Positions 15,996-26,206 are shown, numbered from the stretch's first letter. The stretch: DNA of 64,000 nucleotides from Oscillospiraceae bacterium NTUH-002-81 (GCA_032620915.1 CP136052.1:1278501-1342500), one strand, 5' to 3'. Made by a program: numbers and translations. The notes: generated by a model from the sequence alone, not told the origin.

Positions 15996-18583
15996 GCGCG
16001 TCCAGAAGCGCCGCTTTTCATCCAAAGGCGGTGCGCGGACATTTTGGGAATCCGGCTTTAGCAAGCCGGTAAAGAAAAGTATCAAAGACGTGAAACGCGT
16101 CACTTTAGCGTCATCCGATTTACCCCGGAGGGAAACCACAAGGGGGACAATAGCGTATCGGAAAAATCGCGAGTTGGGAAAACCATCTACCCACGACTGA
16201 GCGGCAAGACGCAACATTGTGAATGAGGAGCAAGGCTAAACTGCTTTAAGGGTAGTCCGAGGCGGGATACTCGACCCGGCGGCGCAGGATGGTTGTATTC
16301 GCCGTATGTCATAGCGGAATGTGACAGGTAAACACAGACCGCACGATACTTATGACAGCCAGCCGCAGTAAGCGGAAAAGGACGAAAACCCACTACCGAC
16401 ATCACAATACGCTTATCCCAAAGTGTCTAACTGGAGATTGCCTAAACCGGAACGCCGGAACTATCCGGCTATGCGTAATGCCGCAAGGCGATAAATTTCA
16501 AGGGGTAAAAACCCAAGAAAGATGACGCTGAATATCCGGCATGGCAACGGAGCCTCCGTAGTAGTCCGAGGGCGGGAAAGCCGTCTACATGGCGAAGGGA
16601 GGCAGGATGTCAACCAATTCATAAAAAGGAAAGGTGCGTGAGGCATTATGAGAAGTCCTGAAAATGTGTTGGAAAGCCTAAAATCCAAGGCGTGTAACAA
16701 GAGTTACAAGTACGAGCGGTTATACCGCAACCTGTACAATCCACAATTCTATCTGCTGGCATATCAGCGGATACAGGCGAAACCAGGCAACATGACAGCC
16801 GGAACAGACGGCAAAACCATTGACGGAATGGGAATGGCAAGGATAAACGCCCTCATTGAAAAGATGCGGGATTTTAGTTATCAGCCTAACCCGGCAAGGA
16901 GAACGTATATCCCGAAATCCAATGGGAAAATGCGTCCTCTGGGGATACCGTCATTCGACGATAAACTGATACAGGAGGTGGTGCGGCTCATCTTGGAGAG
17001 TATTTATGAGCCAACCTTTAGCGACTATTCCCACGGTTTCCGTATAAACAGAAGCTGTCATACGGCACTCAAATATGTGCAGAAATATTTTACGGGGACA
17101 AAGTGGTTCGTTGAGGGGGATATAAAGGGCTGTTTTGACAACGTAGACCATCATGTGTTGATTGCTATTTTGCGAAAGCGGATTGCAGATGAATATTTCA
17201 TCGGTCTGCTCTGGAAGTTCTTGAAAGCTGGATATATGGAGGATTGGAATTACCACAATACTTATTCCGGAACTCCGCAAGGCTCCATCATCAGCCCTAT
17301 CCTGGCAAACATCTACATGAACGAACTGGACAGTTATATGGCAGAGTATGCAGAGAAATTCAACGGCGGAAACCGCCGTAAAATCAATCCTGCGTTCAAG
17401 AAGAAATTGGATGTCTGCCGAGGAAAAGAACAAAGGCTTAAAAGAAATATCTCTAAAATGAGCGTGGAAGAAAAAGAGGGCTTAATTGCAGAAATCCGGG
17501 AACTTCGGCGTAGTCTGAAATCTATACCGTATAGCGACCAGATGGACGATAGCTATAAACGGCTTTGCTATATCCGATACGCCGATGATTTCTTAATCGG
17601 AGTTATCGGCAGCAAAGAGGACGCAGAACAGATTAAACAAGATGTAGGCTACTTTATCCGGGACAAACTCCATCTGGAAATGTCCGAGGAAAAGACATTG
17701 ATTACTCATGGACACGACGCTGCGAAGTTCTTGGGATATGAGGTCACAATCGCCAAAGGCGAACACAACAAAAAGACCAAAACCGGGGCTACCAGACGGG
17801 TAAACAATGGAAAAGTCTTACTTTATGTTCCCCATGATAAGTGGGTAAAACGATTGTTCTCCTACAATGCCCTCAAGATTAAATATGACAAACAAAATGG
17901 AAACAAAGAGGTTTGGGAGCCTGTCCGGCGCACTCGCCTGTTGCACTTGGACGATTTGGAAATCCTAAACCAATACAACGCAGAAATCCGTGGATTGTAT
18001 AACTACTACCGACTTGCAAACAACGTGTCTGTACTCAATAACTTCTACTATGTAATGAGATACAGTATGCTCAAAACCTTTGCTGGAAAATATCGGACAC
18101 GAATCAGCAGAATTATCCGCAAGTACCGTCAAGGAAAAGATTTTGTTGTGGAATATCCGAAGAAAAACGGCAAGGTCGGAAAGGTATTGTTTTACAATAA
18201 TGGGTTCCGCCGGGACACTAAAGTAGAAAGCGGAAATCCTGATATAGTAGCAAGAATTTTTGAGAATTATGGGCGTAATAGCCTTATAAAAAGACTGCAA
18301 GCAAACAGGTGTGAGTGGTGTGGCGCAGAGAATGTGCCGCTTGAAATACACCATATACGAAAACTCAAAGATTTAAGTGGCAGAAAACAATGGGAAATCG
18401 CCATGATTGGGCGTAAGCGCAAGACAATGGCACTCTGCATTGACTGTCACGATAAGTTACACGCAGGAAAGTTAGACTGACATCTGGAGAGCCGGATACA
18501 TCGAGAGGTGTAAGTCCGGTTCGGAGGGGAGTTCTCGGAAACCTGCCATAGTGATATGGTAAGGCGCCGGGTTCTTACCCTAC
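15996..18583 (+). mobile_element. Group II intron 2, in the VirB6-like gene
   Basis: The element is 2588 bp. It starts GCGCG (consensus GUGYG with C for U at position 2) and ends CCTAC (AY rule). The only reading-frame-compatible boundaries are these or one base to the left. The strongly folded 5' domain, an intron-encoded protein, domain V near 18487-18524 (GAGCC stem, TCGAGAGGTGTAAG) and a domain VI hairpin (GGTAAGG with TTCTTACC) are all present. It lies in the host-gene orientation. It is unrelated at the protein level to intron 1, so the two arose by separate invasions. Confidence 0.92.
16648..18480 (+). CDS. ltrA: Group II intron reverse transcriptase/maturase with HNH nuclease
   Basis: 610 residues. 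Reverse transcriptase blocks: PLGIPSFDDKLIQEV, EGDIKGCFDNVDH, GTPQGSIISPILANI and catalytic IRYADDF. A charged insertion follows block 5 (about residues 235-295). Maturase domain then a complete HNH endonuclease: CEWCGAENVPLEIHHIRKL and LCIDCHDKLHAGK, with both cysteine pairs and HH present. It should support splicing and target-primed retrohoming. No frame damage. Confidence 0.94.
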   Translation: MRSPENVLESLKSKACNKSYKYERLYRNLYNPQFYLLAYQRIQAKPGNMTAGTDGKTIDGMGMARINALIEKMRDFSYQPNPARRTYIPKSNGKMRPLGIPSFDDKLIQEVVRLILESIYEPTFSDYSHGFRINRSCHTALKYVQKYFTGTKWFVEGDIKGCFDNVDHHVLIAILRKRIADEYFIGLLWKFLKAGYMEDWNYHNTYSGTPQGSIISPILANIYMNELDSYMAEYAEKFNGGNRRKINPAFKKKLDVCRGKEQRLKRNISKMSVEEKEGLIAEIRELRRSLKSIPYSDQMDDSYKRLCYIRYADDFLIGVIGSKEDAEQIKQDVGYFIRDKLHLEMSEEKTLITHGHDAAKFLGYEVTIAKGEHNKKTKTGATRRVNNGKVLLYVPHDKWVKRLFSYNALKIKYDKQNGNKEVWEPVRRTRLLHLDDLEILNQYNAEIRGLYNYYRLANNVSVLNNFYYVMRYSMLKTFAGKYRTRISRIIRKYRQGKDFVVEYPKKNGKVGKVLFYNNGFRRDTKVESGNPDIVARIFENYGRNSLIKRLQANRCEWCGAENVPLEIHHIRKLKDLSGRKQWEIAMIGRKRKTMALCIDCHDKLHAGKLD

Positions 18584-18858
18584 TAACCGTGAGCCTTGCA
18601 CCGATCCCGTTTTCCACAATGGCAAACCGGGAATGGGGACAAATGGGAACCGGGTATCTGCGTTCCCTTTTTGCCCTGGGCTTTCAGGGGTTTTTGATCC
18701 TGATCTGTGTTGCCATTTATGCAGTGCTGGTCCAGTCTATCCCATCGTCCGGCGACGTGCACGGCGCGATCTGGGGAACGGCGGGTTATACGGTACTGCT
18801 GGCTTTTGCCCTGTTTAAGACAGGTTCGTTATCCAAATCCATATTTAATGCAAGATAG
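18584..18858 (+). CDS. VirB6/TrbL-like channel protein, exon 2
   Basis: Remaining 91 codons: TVSLAPIPFSTMANREWGQMG, a helix around LFALGFQGFLILICVAIYAVL, and a final helix before TGSLSKSIFNAR. There is no ribosome site for independent expression, so it needs splicing. SpoVG follows after 38 bp. Confidence 0.88.
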
Positions 18859-18896
18859 CATGAACAAAACCAATTCTAAAAAGGAGGATTTTATAT

Positions 18897-19349
18897 ATGA
18901 GTAAAACCAATACAGAAAAAATGGCGCCGGAGACACAGACGCCGGAAATGGCAAACGGCATGAAGCTGGATGTCCGCGTGCGTCCGATTGCCCCAATGGG
19001 AAACCTGCTGGCGTTTGCCAATGTTACGATTGGCGGATGCTTTAAGATTGACGGCTTCCGTATCTGTTCCAGTGAAAAGGGGCTGTATGTCAATATGCCC
19101 GCAACCCAGGATAAGGGAGGCAACTGGAAAGATGTCTGCTGGCCGGTTACGGCAGAGTTCCGCAAGCAGCTCAACGATGCCTTAATCGATGGGTACGGGC
19201 AGGCTATTGAAAATTTGCAGGCAACTCTTGAAGCGACAAAGGGAGCAGCGGAAAAACCTTCCCTGACCGGTGCATTGAAAGAAAATGCCGGTAAGGTCAA
19301 AGAACAGCCGGCCAAACCGGCCACATCTAAGAATGAGCAGGCTCGCTAA
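18897..19349 (+). CDS. SpoVG-family protein
   Basis: 150 residues after AAGGAGG. The core (residues about 22-100) matches SpoVG: MKLDVRVRPIAPMGNLLAFA, IDGFRICSSEKGLYVNMP, then an Ala/Lys-rich tail. SpoVG proteins are small site-specific nucleic-acid-binding regulators; here a regulatory or DNA-handling role in transfer is likely but unproven. TAATG overlap with the methylase gene. Confidence 0.85.
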   Translation: MSKTNTEKMAPETQTPEMANGMKLDVRVRPIAPMGNLLAFANVTIGGCFKIDGFRICSSEKGLYVNMPATQDKGGNWKDVCWPVTAEFRKQLNDALIDGYGQAIENLQATLEATKGAAEKPSLTGALKENAGKVKEQPAKPATSKNEQAR

Positions 19350-19906
19350 TGCCGGAAACGAAACAGTACGGCATTATCTATGCCGATCCGCCCTGGCATT
19401 ATGACAGGAAACATGGAAGCGGCGTTGCGGAAAACCATTACCCCACAATGAGCATTGAAGAAATCTGTGCCCTGCCGGTATCGGAACTTGCCGCAAAAGA
19501 CAGTGCCCTTTTTCTGTGGGCGACCTTCCCGCAGCTCAATGAAGCCTTCCGGGTGATCGATGTCTGGGGATTCAAATATAAAACGCTGGCTTTTCTATGG
19601 CTCAAACAGAACCGGAAAGCGGATAGCTGGTTTTATGGCATGGGCTTTTGGACCCGCTCAAACGCGGAGGTCTGCCTGCTGGCAACCAGAGGCCGTCCGA
19701 AACGCCAATGTGCGGGAATCCATCAGTTTGTGATCTCCCATATTGAGCAGCACAGCAAGAAACCGGACGAGGTGCGGGATAAGATCGTAAAACTCATGGG
19801 CGATCAGCCCAGAGTGGAACTGTTTGCAAGACAAAAGACACCCGGCTGGGATGTATGGGGCAATGAAGTGAACTGTACGCTGACTATACCGGAGCGAAAG
19901 GGGTGA
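19349..19906 (+). CDS. MT-A70-type DNA adenine methyltransferase
   Basis: 185 residues. The N-terminal catalytic motif is YADPPWHYD (DPPW), followed by FLWATFPQLNEAFRVIDVWGF and WTRSNAEVCLLATRG. It is a compact N6-adenine methylase without a target-recognition extension. No restriction enzyme is adjacent. It may protect entering ICE DNA or mark element DNA; that is inference from context. Its start overlaps the spoVG stop and its stop overlaps the next gene. Confidence 0.88.
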   Translation: MPETKQYGIIYADPPWHYDRKHGSGVAENHYPTMSIEEICALPVSELAAKDSALFLWATFPQLNEAFRVIDVWGFKYKTLAFLWLKQNRKADSWFYGMGFWTRSNAEVCLLATRGRPKRQCAGIHQFVISHIEQHSKKPDEVRDKIVKLMGDQPRVELFARQKTPGWDVWGNEVNCTLTIPERKG

Positions 19907-20649
19907 TTTTGATAGAACAAGATGCAAAGCGGCTGCTTATGGAACGGCTGGACGAGTGTTTGAAGGTTCATGCGGATATGCTGGATGCACAGAACATCGG
20001 CAGTATTTACGAGTTACAGGGACTTTCGGAACTCCACTATTATCTGAAGGTTGAGCATGTATTTACTCCGGCGGAAGTAGAGGCGCTTCTTTCTTTTCAG
20101 GACCCGTTGGATGTAGCCCGATGGTGTTGGGAAGAAAATAACCATGAACACAGTTTCCCGATCTGCGATCTTCTCAAAGAAATTGATGCAGCGCAAAAAT
20201 TTGAACATTTCACAAGCGAACCTTCCGCACAGGACAAATATACGCTCCTGATGAAACGGCTGGGACAGAATTACTTTGCTTACAGGGAAAGCCTTATGTC
20301 AAGAGATAAGGAATCCTTAATTGAAAAAGCTGCTGAAATTACAGCCATGCAGGAGGCGTATTCCTATCTGACAACAAAGTTTGAGTTCAGGGATGAAATG
20401 CTGGATGATGTGCTGGCGCTTGAGAATCCTTTGAAATACTTTGCAGACCGTTGGCTTATGCCGGTTTCAGATGTGTTCGACGTGGATATGGATATTCGGG
20501 AAAATATTGCCGGAATCCGAGACAGCCAGGAATACCTGTGTCAGAGAGAGCCGGCTGTTTCTGTCCTGGCACGGCTGCAAAATGCGGCTCAGGAAGTGCG
20601 GGAATGTCCGGCTGCGGAGAAAGCGGTACGCGATTTTGGTGCACGCTAA
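19903..20649 (+). CDS. Unknown ICE protein with two similar halves
   Basis: 248 residues from a GTG overlapping the methylase stop. Residues about 8-78 and 112-180 look like an internal duplication: LLMERLDECLKVHADML with LLMKRLGQNYFAYRESLM, and ALLSFQDPLDVARWCWEEN with DVLALENPLKYFADRWL. It is acidic, soluble and helical. It may be one of the DUF3848/3849-like ICE proteins, but I could not confirm this. It lies inside the transfer operon between a methylase and prgI. Confidence 0.7.
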   Translation: MILIEQDAKRLLMERLDECLKVHADMLDAQNIGSIYELQGLSELHYYLKVEHVFTPAEVEALLSFQDPLDVARWCWEENNHEHSFPICDLLKEIDAAQKFEHFTSEPSAQDKYTLLMKRLGQNYFAYRESLMSRDKESLIEKAAEITAMQEAYSYLTTKFEFRDEMLDDVLALENPLKYFADRWLMPVSDVFDVDMDIRENIAGIRDSQEYLCQREPAVSVLARLQNAAQEVRECPAAEKAVRDFGAR

Positions 20650-20685
20650 TGGACCGGAAACTATATTACGATGGGAGGTGTATAG

Positions 20686-21120
20686 ATGCCTTATGTACCT
20701 GTACCAAAGGATTTAACCAAAGTTAAGACCAAGCTGGCCTTCAATCTGACGAAGCGCCAGCTTATTTGTTTCAGCCTTGCCGGGCTTGTCGGCCTTCCGG
20801 TGTATTTCTTTACCCGCGGGGCGATCGGGAACTCGGCGGCTGTACTTTTGATGATCGGGCTGATGATGCCCTTTTTCTTCTTCGCCATGTATGAGCGTGA
20901 CGGGCAGCCGGCAGAAAAGATTTTGAAGAACCGGCTCCGTTATAAGCTCTGGCCGAAGGACCGTCCATACAGGACGGATAACCTGTATAAATCTATGTCA
21001 AAGAAGGAGGTTACAAAGATTGCCAAAAAACAAGCAGCAGGAAGCTCAGGAAAAGCGTCTGCAAAAAAACATCAGGCAGGCCAAAAAGACCAGAGCCGAT
21101 GCAAAGCAGGGCAAAACTAA
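20686..21120 (+). CDS. prgI: PrgI-like mating-channel protein (VirB3-type)
   Basis: 144 residues, ATG after GGGAGG. Two adjacent membrane helices (about residues 28-48 and 54-70) follow the N-terminal PYVPVPKDLTKVKTKLAFNLTKRQL, typical of PrgI. The basic tail overlaps virB4 by 101 bp in another frame, longer than the usual few-base overlap. It probably assembles with the VirB4 ATPase at the inner face of the channel. Confidence 0.85.
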   Translation: MPYVPVPKDLTKVKTKLAFNLTKRQLICFSLAGLVGLPVYFFTRGAIGNSAAVLLMIGLMMPFFFFAMYERDGQPAEKILKNRLRYKLWPKDRPYRTDNLYKSMSKKEVTKIAKKQAAGSSGKASAKKHQAGQKDQSRCKAGQN

Positions 21121-23494
21121 GTCTGCCCGTTCCAAGCCGTCTAAAAAAGGCGGCTTTTTTGCCGGGCTGAAAGCAGATGCCCCGCAGACGGTCCAGCAGA
21201 GCATTCCCTACCGTGAAATGTACCGGGATGGGATCTGCCGGCTGACTGATACCCTTTACACCAAAACGGTGCAGTTTTTTGATATTAACTATCAGCTTGC
21301 ACAGGCAGATGATAAAGCACAGATCTTCGAGGGTTACTGCGATTTCTTAAATTACTTCGACGCCTCGATCCATGTGCAGCTTACCTTTATCAACCAGCGG
21401 GCCAATATGCAGGATTTTACCAGAAGCATTGACATCCCTCCCCGCGGCGACGAGTATGACGGAATCCGCAGGGAATACGGGGATATGTTAAAGAACCAGT
21501 TGCAGAAAGGAAATAACGGTCTCACCAAACGTAAATACATTACCTTTGGGATCGAGGCAGATGACCTGCGTACTGCGAAAATGCGTCTGGAACGCATTGA
21601 AACGGATGTGCTGGCAAATTTCAAGACCCTTGGAGTCCAGGCAAGATCCTTAAACGGACTGGAACGTCTGGAGCTTCTTCACAGCCAGCTTCACCCGGAC
21701 GGTCAGGAAAAGTTTCATTTCCAGTGGTCGGATCTGCCTAAGACCGGTCTTTCTACCAAAGACTTCATTTCCCCATCCGGGCTGTCTTTTTCAAAGGATG
21801 GAAAGACATTCCGGGTAGGCGATCATTCCGGTGCTGTCTCCTTTTTGCAGATTTTGGCGCCGGAGCTTACCGACCGGCTTTTAGCGGATCTTCTTGACTT
21901 AAACGACGCCGTGACCGTCAACCTGCATATCCAGTCTATCGACCAGGCGCAGGCGATCCGAAACATCAAGCGTAAAATGTCGGACCTGCAGAAAATGACC
22001 ATTGAGGAACAAAAGAAAGCGGTCCGATCTGGGTATGACATGGACATCATTCCCACCGACCTTGCCACCTATGGAGAAGAAGCCAAAAATCTTTTGCAGG
22101 ATTTACAGAGCCGCAATGAGCGCATGTTCCTTGTGACGGTACTGGTGGAAAATATCGCTGCCAAACGTCAGAAGCTGTTCAATGATATTTTTGCCGCTTC
22201 GGGTGTGGCACAGAAATACAACTGTGCCTTAAAACGGCTGGATTACCAGCAGGAACAGGGGCTTATGTCCTCGCTTGCTCTTGGTACGAACCAGATTGAG
22301 ATTGAGCGCGGGCTTACGACTAGCAGCACAGCGATCTTTGTACCGTTTACCACCTGTGAACTGTTCCAGGAGGGCGAGGCATTGTATTACGGCCTGAACG
22401 CCCTTTCCAATAACCTGATTATGGCGAACAGAAAAACGCTGAAAAACCCCAATGGGCTGTTTCTCGGTACCCCAGGAAGCGGCAAATCTTTCTCTGCCAA
22501 GCGTGAGATCGTCAATGTGTTCCTTCTGACGGAGGACGACATCATTATCGCCGACCCGGAAAATGAGTATGGGCCGCTGGTACAGCAGTTCGGTTCCCAG
22601 GGGCAGGTCATTGATATTTCCCCTACTTCCACGAACTACATCAACCCGATGGACATCAATCTGGACTATTCCGATGATGAAAACCCGATCACTTTGAAAA
22701 GTGATTTTATCCTGTCGCTGTGTGACCTTATCATCGGCGGCAAAGAAGGACTTTCCCCCATTGAAAGGACGATCATCGACCGTTGTACCAGACTGGTGTA
22801 CCGGGAATACCTGCAGGACCCGTGCCCGGAAAATATGCCGATCTTAGGTGATCTTTACGAGCTGCTTTTGAAACAGTCTGAACCGGAGGCACAGAATATC
22901 GCAACGGCGCTGGAAATCTATGTCAATGGTTCCCTTAACGTGTTCAACCACCGTTCCAATATCCAGATGGATAAACACCGGGTACTGTGTTTCCAGCTTA
23001 AGTCACTGGGAAAAGCCTTAAAGGAAATCGGGCTTTTGATCATGCAGGATGCGGTGTGGAACCGTGTCACGGCCAATCGCTCCAAACATAAAACAACCTG
23101 GTTCTATATCGACGAATTCCATCTTCTTTTGAAAGGGCAGACAGGAAGTTTCAGCGTGGAGATCTGGAAACGCTTCCGTAAATGGGGCGGAATCCCATCA
23201 GGTTTAACGCAGAATGTCAAGGACCTTCTGGCTTCCCGTGAGATCGAAAATATTTTTGAGAACTCGGACTTTATCTATATGCTCAACCAGGCCCAGGGAG
23301 ACCGTCAGATTTTGGCAAAGCAGTTGGGAATCTCCCCGCACCAGCTTTCGTATGTGACCCATTCCGGTCCCGGCGAGGGGCTTTTGTTCTTTGGAAATGT
23401 GATCATCCCTTTTGTGGACCACTTCCCGAAGGACACACTCTTGTACAGCGTGCTTACCACAAGACCGGATGAAGTAGCGGGGACCAAAGCGTGA
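21020..23494 (+). CDS. virB4: VirB4-like conjugation ATPase
   Basis: 824 residues from a TTG start, ten bases after AGGAGG (21005-21010). The N-terminal 45 residues are lysine-rich. Walker A is GTPGSGKSF (about residues 482-490), and Walker B lies in FYIDEFHLL near residue 695. The segment IIIADPENEYGPLV is typical of TraE/VirB4 enzymes. It powers assembly and transport of the mating channel. The gene is intact. Confidence 0.93.
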   Translation: MPKNKQQEAQEKRLQKNIRQAKKTRADAKQGKTKSARSKPSKKGGFFAGLKADAPQTVQQSIPYREMYRDGICRLTDTLYTKTVQFFDINYQLAQADDKAQIFEGYCDFLNYFDASIHVQLTFINQRANMQDFTRSIDIPPRGDEYDGIRREYGDMLKNQLQKGNNGLTKRKYITFGIEADDLRTAKMRLERIETDVLANFKTLGVQARSLNGLERLELLHSQLHPDGQEKFHFQWSDLPKTGLSTKDFISPSGLSFSKDGKTFRVGDHSGAVSFLQILAPELTDRLLADLLDLNDAVTVNLHIQSIDQAQAIRNIKRKMSDLQKMTIEEQKKAVRSGYDMDIIPTDLATYGEEAKNLLQDLQSRNERMFLVTVLVENIAAKRQKLFNDIFAASGVAQKYNCALKRLDYQQEQGLMSSLALGTNQIEIERGLTTSSTAIFVPFTTCELFQEGEALYYGLNALSNNLIMANRKTLKNPNGLFLGTPGSGKSFSAKREIVNVFLLTEDDIIIADPENEYGPLVQQFGSQGQVIDISPTSTNYINPMDINLDYSDDENPITLKSDFILSLCDLIIGGKEGLSPIERTIIDRCTRLVYREYLQDPCPENMPILGDLYELLLKQSEPEAQNIATALEIYVNGSLNVFNHRSNIQMDKHRVLCFQLKSLGKALKEIGLLIMQDAVWNRVTANRSKHKTTWFYIDEFHLLLKGQTGSFSVEIWKRFRKWGGIPSGLTQNVKDLLASREIENIFENSDFIYMLNQAQGDRQILAKQLGISPHQLSYVTHSGPGEGLLFFGNVIIPFVDHFPKDTLLYSVLTTRPDEVAGTKA

Positions 23495-23527
23495 GACAAA
23501 AATTAAAATGGATCGGAGGTGAGAACA

Positions 23528-26206
23528 ATGGCACACGACAGGGAATTTCAAAGGAGGCGCAAAGATACCCGGATGCCGGTGCGTGATTCCCACGGGGAGG
23601 ATCAACCGGCAGCCAGGCAGACCGAACAGAATTTTGACCTGCGCAGGGCACGGGACACCCCTTCTTCTGTCAACGGCAAGACACACAGGCAGGACATCCC
23701 TGTACAGACGGAATTTTCCCATCTGTCACCGGAAACACCGGCGTCCTTGCTGGAACAGGGCGAAGCGTATGCAACCGCTTTGGATGGTTTTTCGGAACAC
23801 TTTGAGACACCGGATGCTACCAGGACAGCGCCCCCGATACAGGACAACGTGCGAAGCAATTTCCGGCAGGAGGCTTCCAGGCGTTCTTTTGTAACAGAGG
23901 ATGTGACAGACCATGATACCGGAAAATATGCTCCTTCTTCCGAAGGCTCAGCCCCACCGAACGGCACAGACAGATCCGGTCAGGAACACCGTTACCGAAC
24001 ACACCAGCATGGGAACAAATATCAGCAGCGTTTTCAGGAAGCGGCACAGGCGGAGGAACAGGCAGCGCAGAAGGAAAAGGGTATGGATAGCGAACCGCCG
24101 AAAACATCCAAACTGGAATTTACTGCGGATGAACTGCCGCCGGAGCCAAAGGATAAAAAGCTCACCCATGCAAGACGGAGGGCGGAACGGACTGCACAAA
24201 AAGCAGAGCAGGCACAAGACCGTCTGCCAGCCCGGAAGAAACTGCGCATGGAGACGGTTTCCGACCCGGAGACCGGAAAAGCCAAAAAACACTTAAAATT
24301 TGAAAAGGAGGTTAAATCCCAAAAGGCCCATGTAAAAGGACCTGTACCTCTGCGTCCGGTCAAGGCGGGCGCCAATACTGCCATTGGTTACGCTCATAAA
24401 AAGATTTATGAGGCAGAGGATGAAAATGTGGGGATCAAGGCAGCCCACCGCTCTGAACTTGTGGGCGAGGCGGGGCTTCGCACGGCATATCACCGGCATA
24501 AAACTGCCCCCTACCGAAAGGCAGCGAAATTACAGCAAAAATCAGCAAAGGCAAACGCAAGACTTGCCCACCGGCAGGCTCTTAGCGACCACCCGGAGTT
24601 GAAGAAACATGCGATTGCCCGGATGTGGCAGAAACAAAAACTGAAAAGGCAGTATGCCAAGGCTGCCCGTGAAGCCGGGAAACAGGCCAAAAATGCCGCA
24701 GTCGCAACAGAGAGGGTCAGCGTCGGTATTGTCCATGCGGTCAAACAGCACCCTGTGATCTGCCTTGTTCTCCTGCTTCTCCTTTTGGTAATTTTCCTGA
24801 TCATGTCCCTGTTTTCTACATTCTCCAATATCGGAACCGGCGGTCTGGGAAGTCTGGCTGCTTCTACCTATCTTGCAGACGATCAGGACATCAATCAGGC
24901 GGAGCTTACCTATACCGAGTGGGAAACAGATCTGCAAATGGAAATAGACCGGGTGGAATCAGACCGCCCCGGCTATGACGAATACCGGTATAACCTGGGC
25001 GCGATCGAGCATGACCCGTATGTGCTGATGGGGTATCTGACTTCTGCTTATCAGGGATTTACTTACGATGAAGTGGAAAGCGTGCTGCGGCAGCTTTTTC
25101 AGGAACAATATACCCTGTCCTTTTCAGAAGAAACCGAGATCCGTTATCGCACAGAAACTTCCGTTGACCCGGAAACCGGGGAAGAAACCCAGGAGGAAGT
25201 GCCTTATGAATGGCGCATCTTAAATGTCAAGCTCACAGTCACACCTCTGGAAAACCTGGTCGTTTCCCGGATGAACGCAGACCAGAAAGAGATCTGCGAG
25301 ATCCTGCTGCAGACAAAAGGAAACCGCCAGTATGTCAAAAATGTCTTTGGCACCAACTGGCTTCCTTATGTGACCAGCTACTACGGCTATCGGGTACATC
25401 CCATCAGCGGGGAAAAGAACTATCACACCGGTGTGGACATCGGGATGCCGGAGGGCACAGAGATCCTTGCCGGGCATGACGGAACGGTCACCCTTGCGGG
25501 AAATGCCGGCGGTTATGGCTTGTGTGTCGCTATTGAAGGCGAGGCATACGAAGAACATACCCTGACGACCAAATACGGGCACTGTTCCCAGATCCTTGTT
25601 TCTGCCGGGCAGGAGGTCAAAGCCGGGGATGTGATTGCAAAGGTCGGGAATACCGGAAATTCTACCGGGGCCCACCTGCACTTAGAAGTCCTGGTTGACG
25701 GCCAGTATTTGAATCCCCTGTATTTTGCCGATACCGGCGATACCAGCGAACGGCACCTGCCGGAAGTTGGTTCAGGCGGCACAGGAAACTACTTCGATTA
25801 TGACATTCCACCGGAAGCCCTTGCAGATGAACAGTTTGCCGCAATGATGGCCGAGGCGGAAAAATATCTTGGCTATCCGTATGTATGGGGAGGCGCAAGC
25901 CCTTCCACTTCCTTTGACTGTTCCGGCTATGTGTCCTGGGTAATCAACAACTGCGGCGTTGGCTGGAATTTTGGAAGGCTGACCGCGGATGGTCTTTTAG
26001 GTGTATGTACGCCGGTATCAAGTGCGGATGCAAAACCGGGCGACCTGATCTTCTTCCAGGGGACCTACAACACCAGCGGCGCAAGCCATGTAGGGATCTA
26101 TGTGGGAAATGGAATGATGATCCACTGTGGAGACCCGATTTCTTATGCAAACATCAATACAAGCTACTGGCAGCAGCATTTTTATACATTTGGGCGTCTG
26201 CCTTAA
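23528..26206 (+). CDS. Conjugation cell-wall hydrolase (M23 + NlpC/P60)
   Basis: 892 residues from the ATG at 23528, eight bases after GGAGG; the GTG at 23519 overlaps the ribosome site. The first 400 residues are charged and cytoplasmic. One membrane helix lies near residues 410-430 (VICLVLLLLLLVIFLIMS). Outside it are a stalk, an M23 metallopeptidase domain (HTGVDIG and GAHLHLEV) and a C-terminal NlpC/P60 domain (DCSGYVSW, then ASHVGIYVGNG). Two wall-cutting activities in one protein open peptidoglycan for the mating channel, as VirB1 does elsewhere. Confidence 0.92.
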   Translation: MAHDREFQRRRKDTRMPVRDSHGEDQPAARQTEQNFDLRRARDTPSSVNGKTHRQDIPVQTEFSHLSPETPASLLEQGEAYATALDGFSEHFETPDATRTAPPIQDNVRSNFRQEASRRSFVTEDVTDHDTGKYAPSSEGSAPPNGTDRSGQEHRYRTHQHGNKYQQRFQEAAQAEEQAAQKEKGMDSEPPKTSKLEFTADELPPEPKDKKLTHARRRAERTAQKAEQAQDRLPARKKLRMETVSDPETGKAKKHLKFEKEVKSQKAHVKGPVPLRPVKAGANTAIGYAHKKIYEAEDENVGIKAAHRSELVGEAGLRTAYHRHKTAPYRKAAKLQQKSAKANARLAHRQALSDHPELKKHAIARMWQKQKLKRQYAKAAREAGKQAKNAAVATERVSVGIVHAVKQHPVICLVLLLLLLVIFLIMSLFSTFSNIGTGGLGSLAASTYLADDQDINQAELTYTEWETDLQMEIDRVESDRPGYDEYRYNLGAIEHDPYVLMGYLTSAYQGFTYDEVESVLRQLFQEQYTLSFSEETEIRYRTETSVDPETGEETQEEVPYEWRILNVKLTVTPLENLVVSRMNADQKEICEILLQTKGNRQYVKNVFGTNWLPYVTSYYGYRVHPISGEKNYHTGVDIGMPEGTEILAGHDGTVTLAGNAGGYGLCVAIEGEAYEEHTLTTKYGHCSQILVSAGQEVKAGDVIAKVGNTGNSTGAHLHLEVLVDGQYLNPLYFADTGDTSERHLPEVGSGGTGNYFDYDIPPEALADEQFAAMMAEAEKYLGYPYVWGGASPSTSFDCSGYVSWVINNCGVGWNFGRLTADGLLGVCTPVSSADAKPGDLIFFQGTYNTSGASHVGIYVGNGMMIHCGDPISYANINTSYWQQHFYTFGRLP

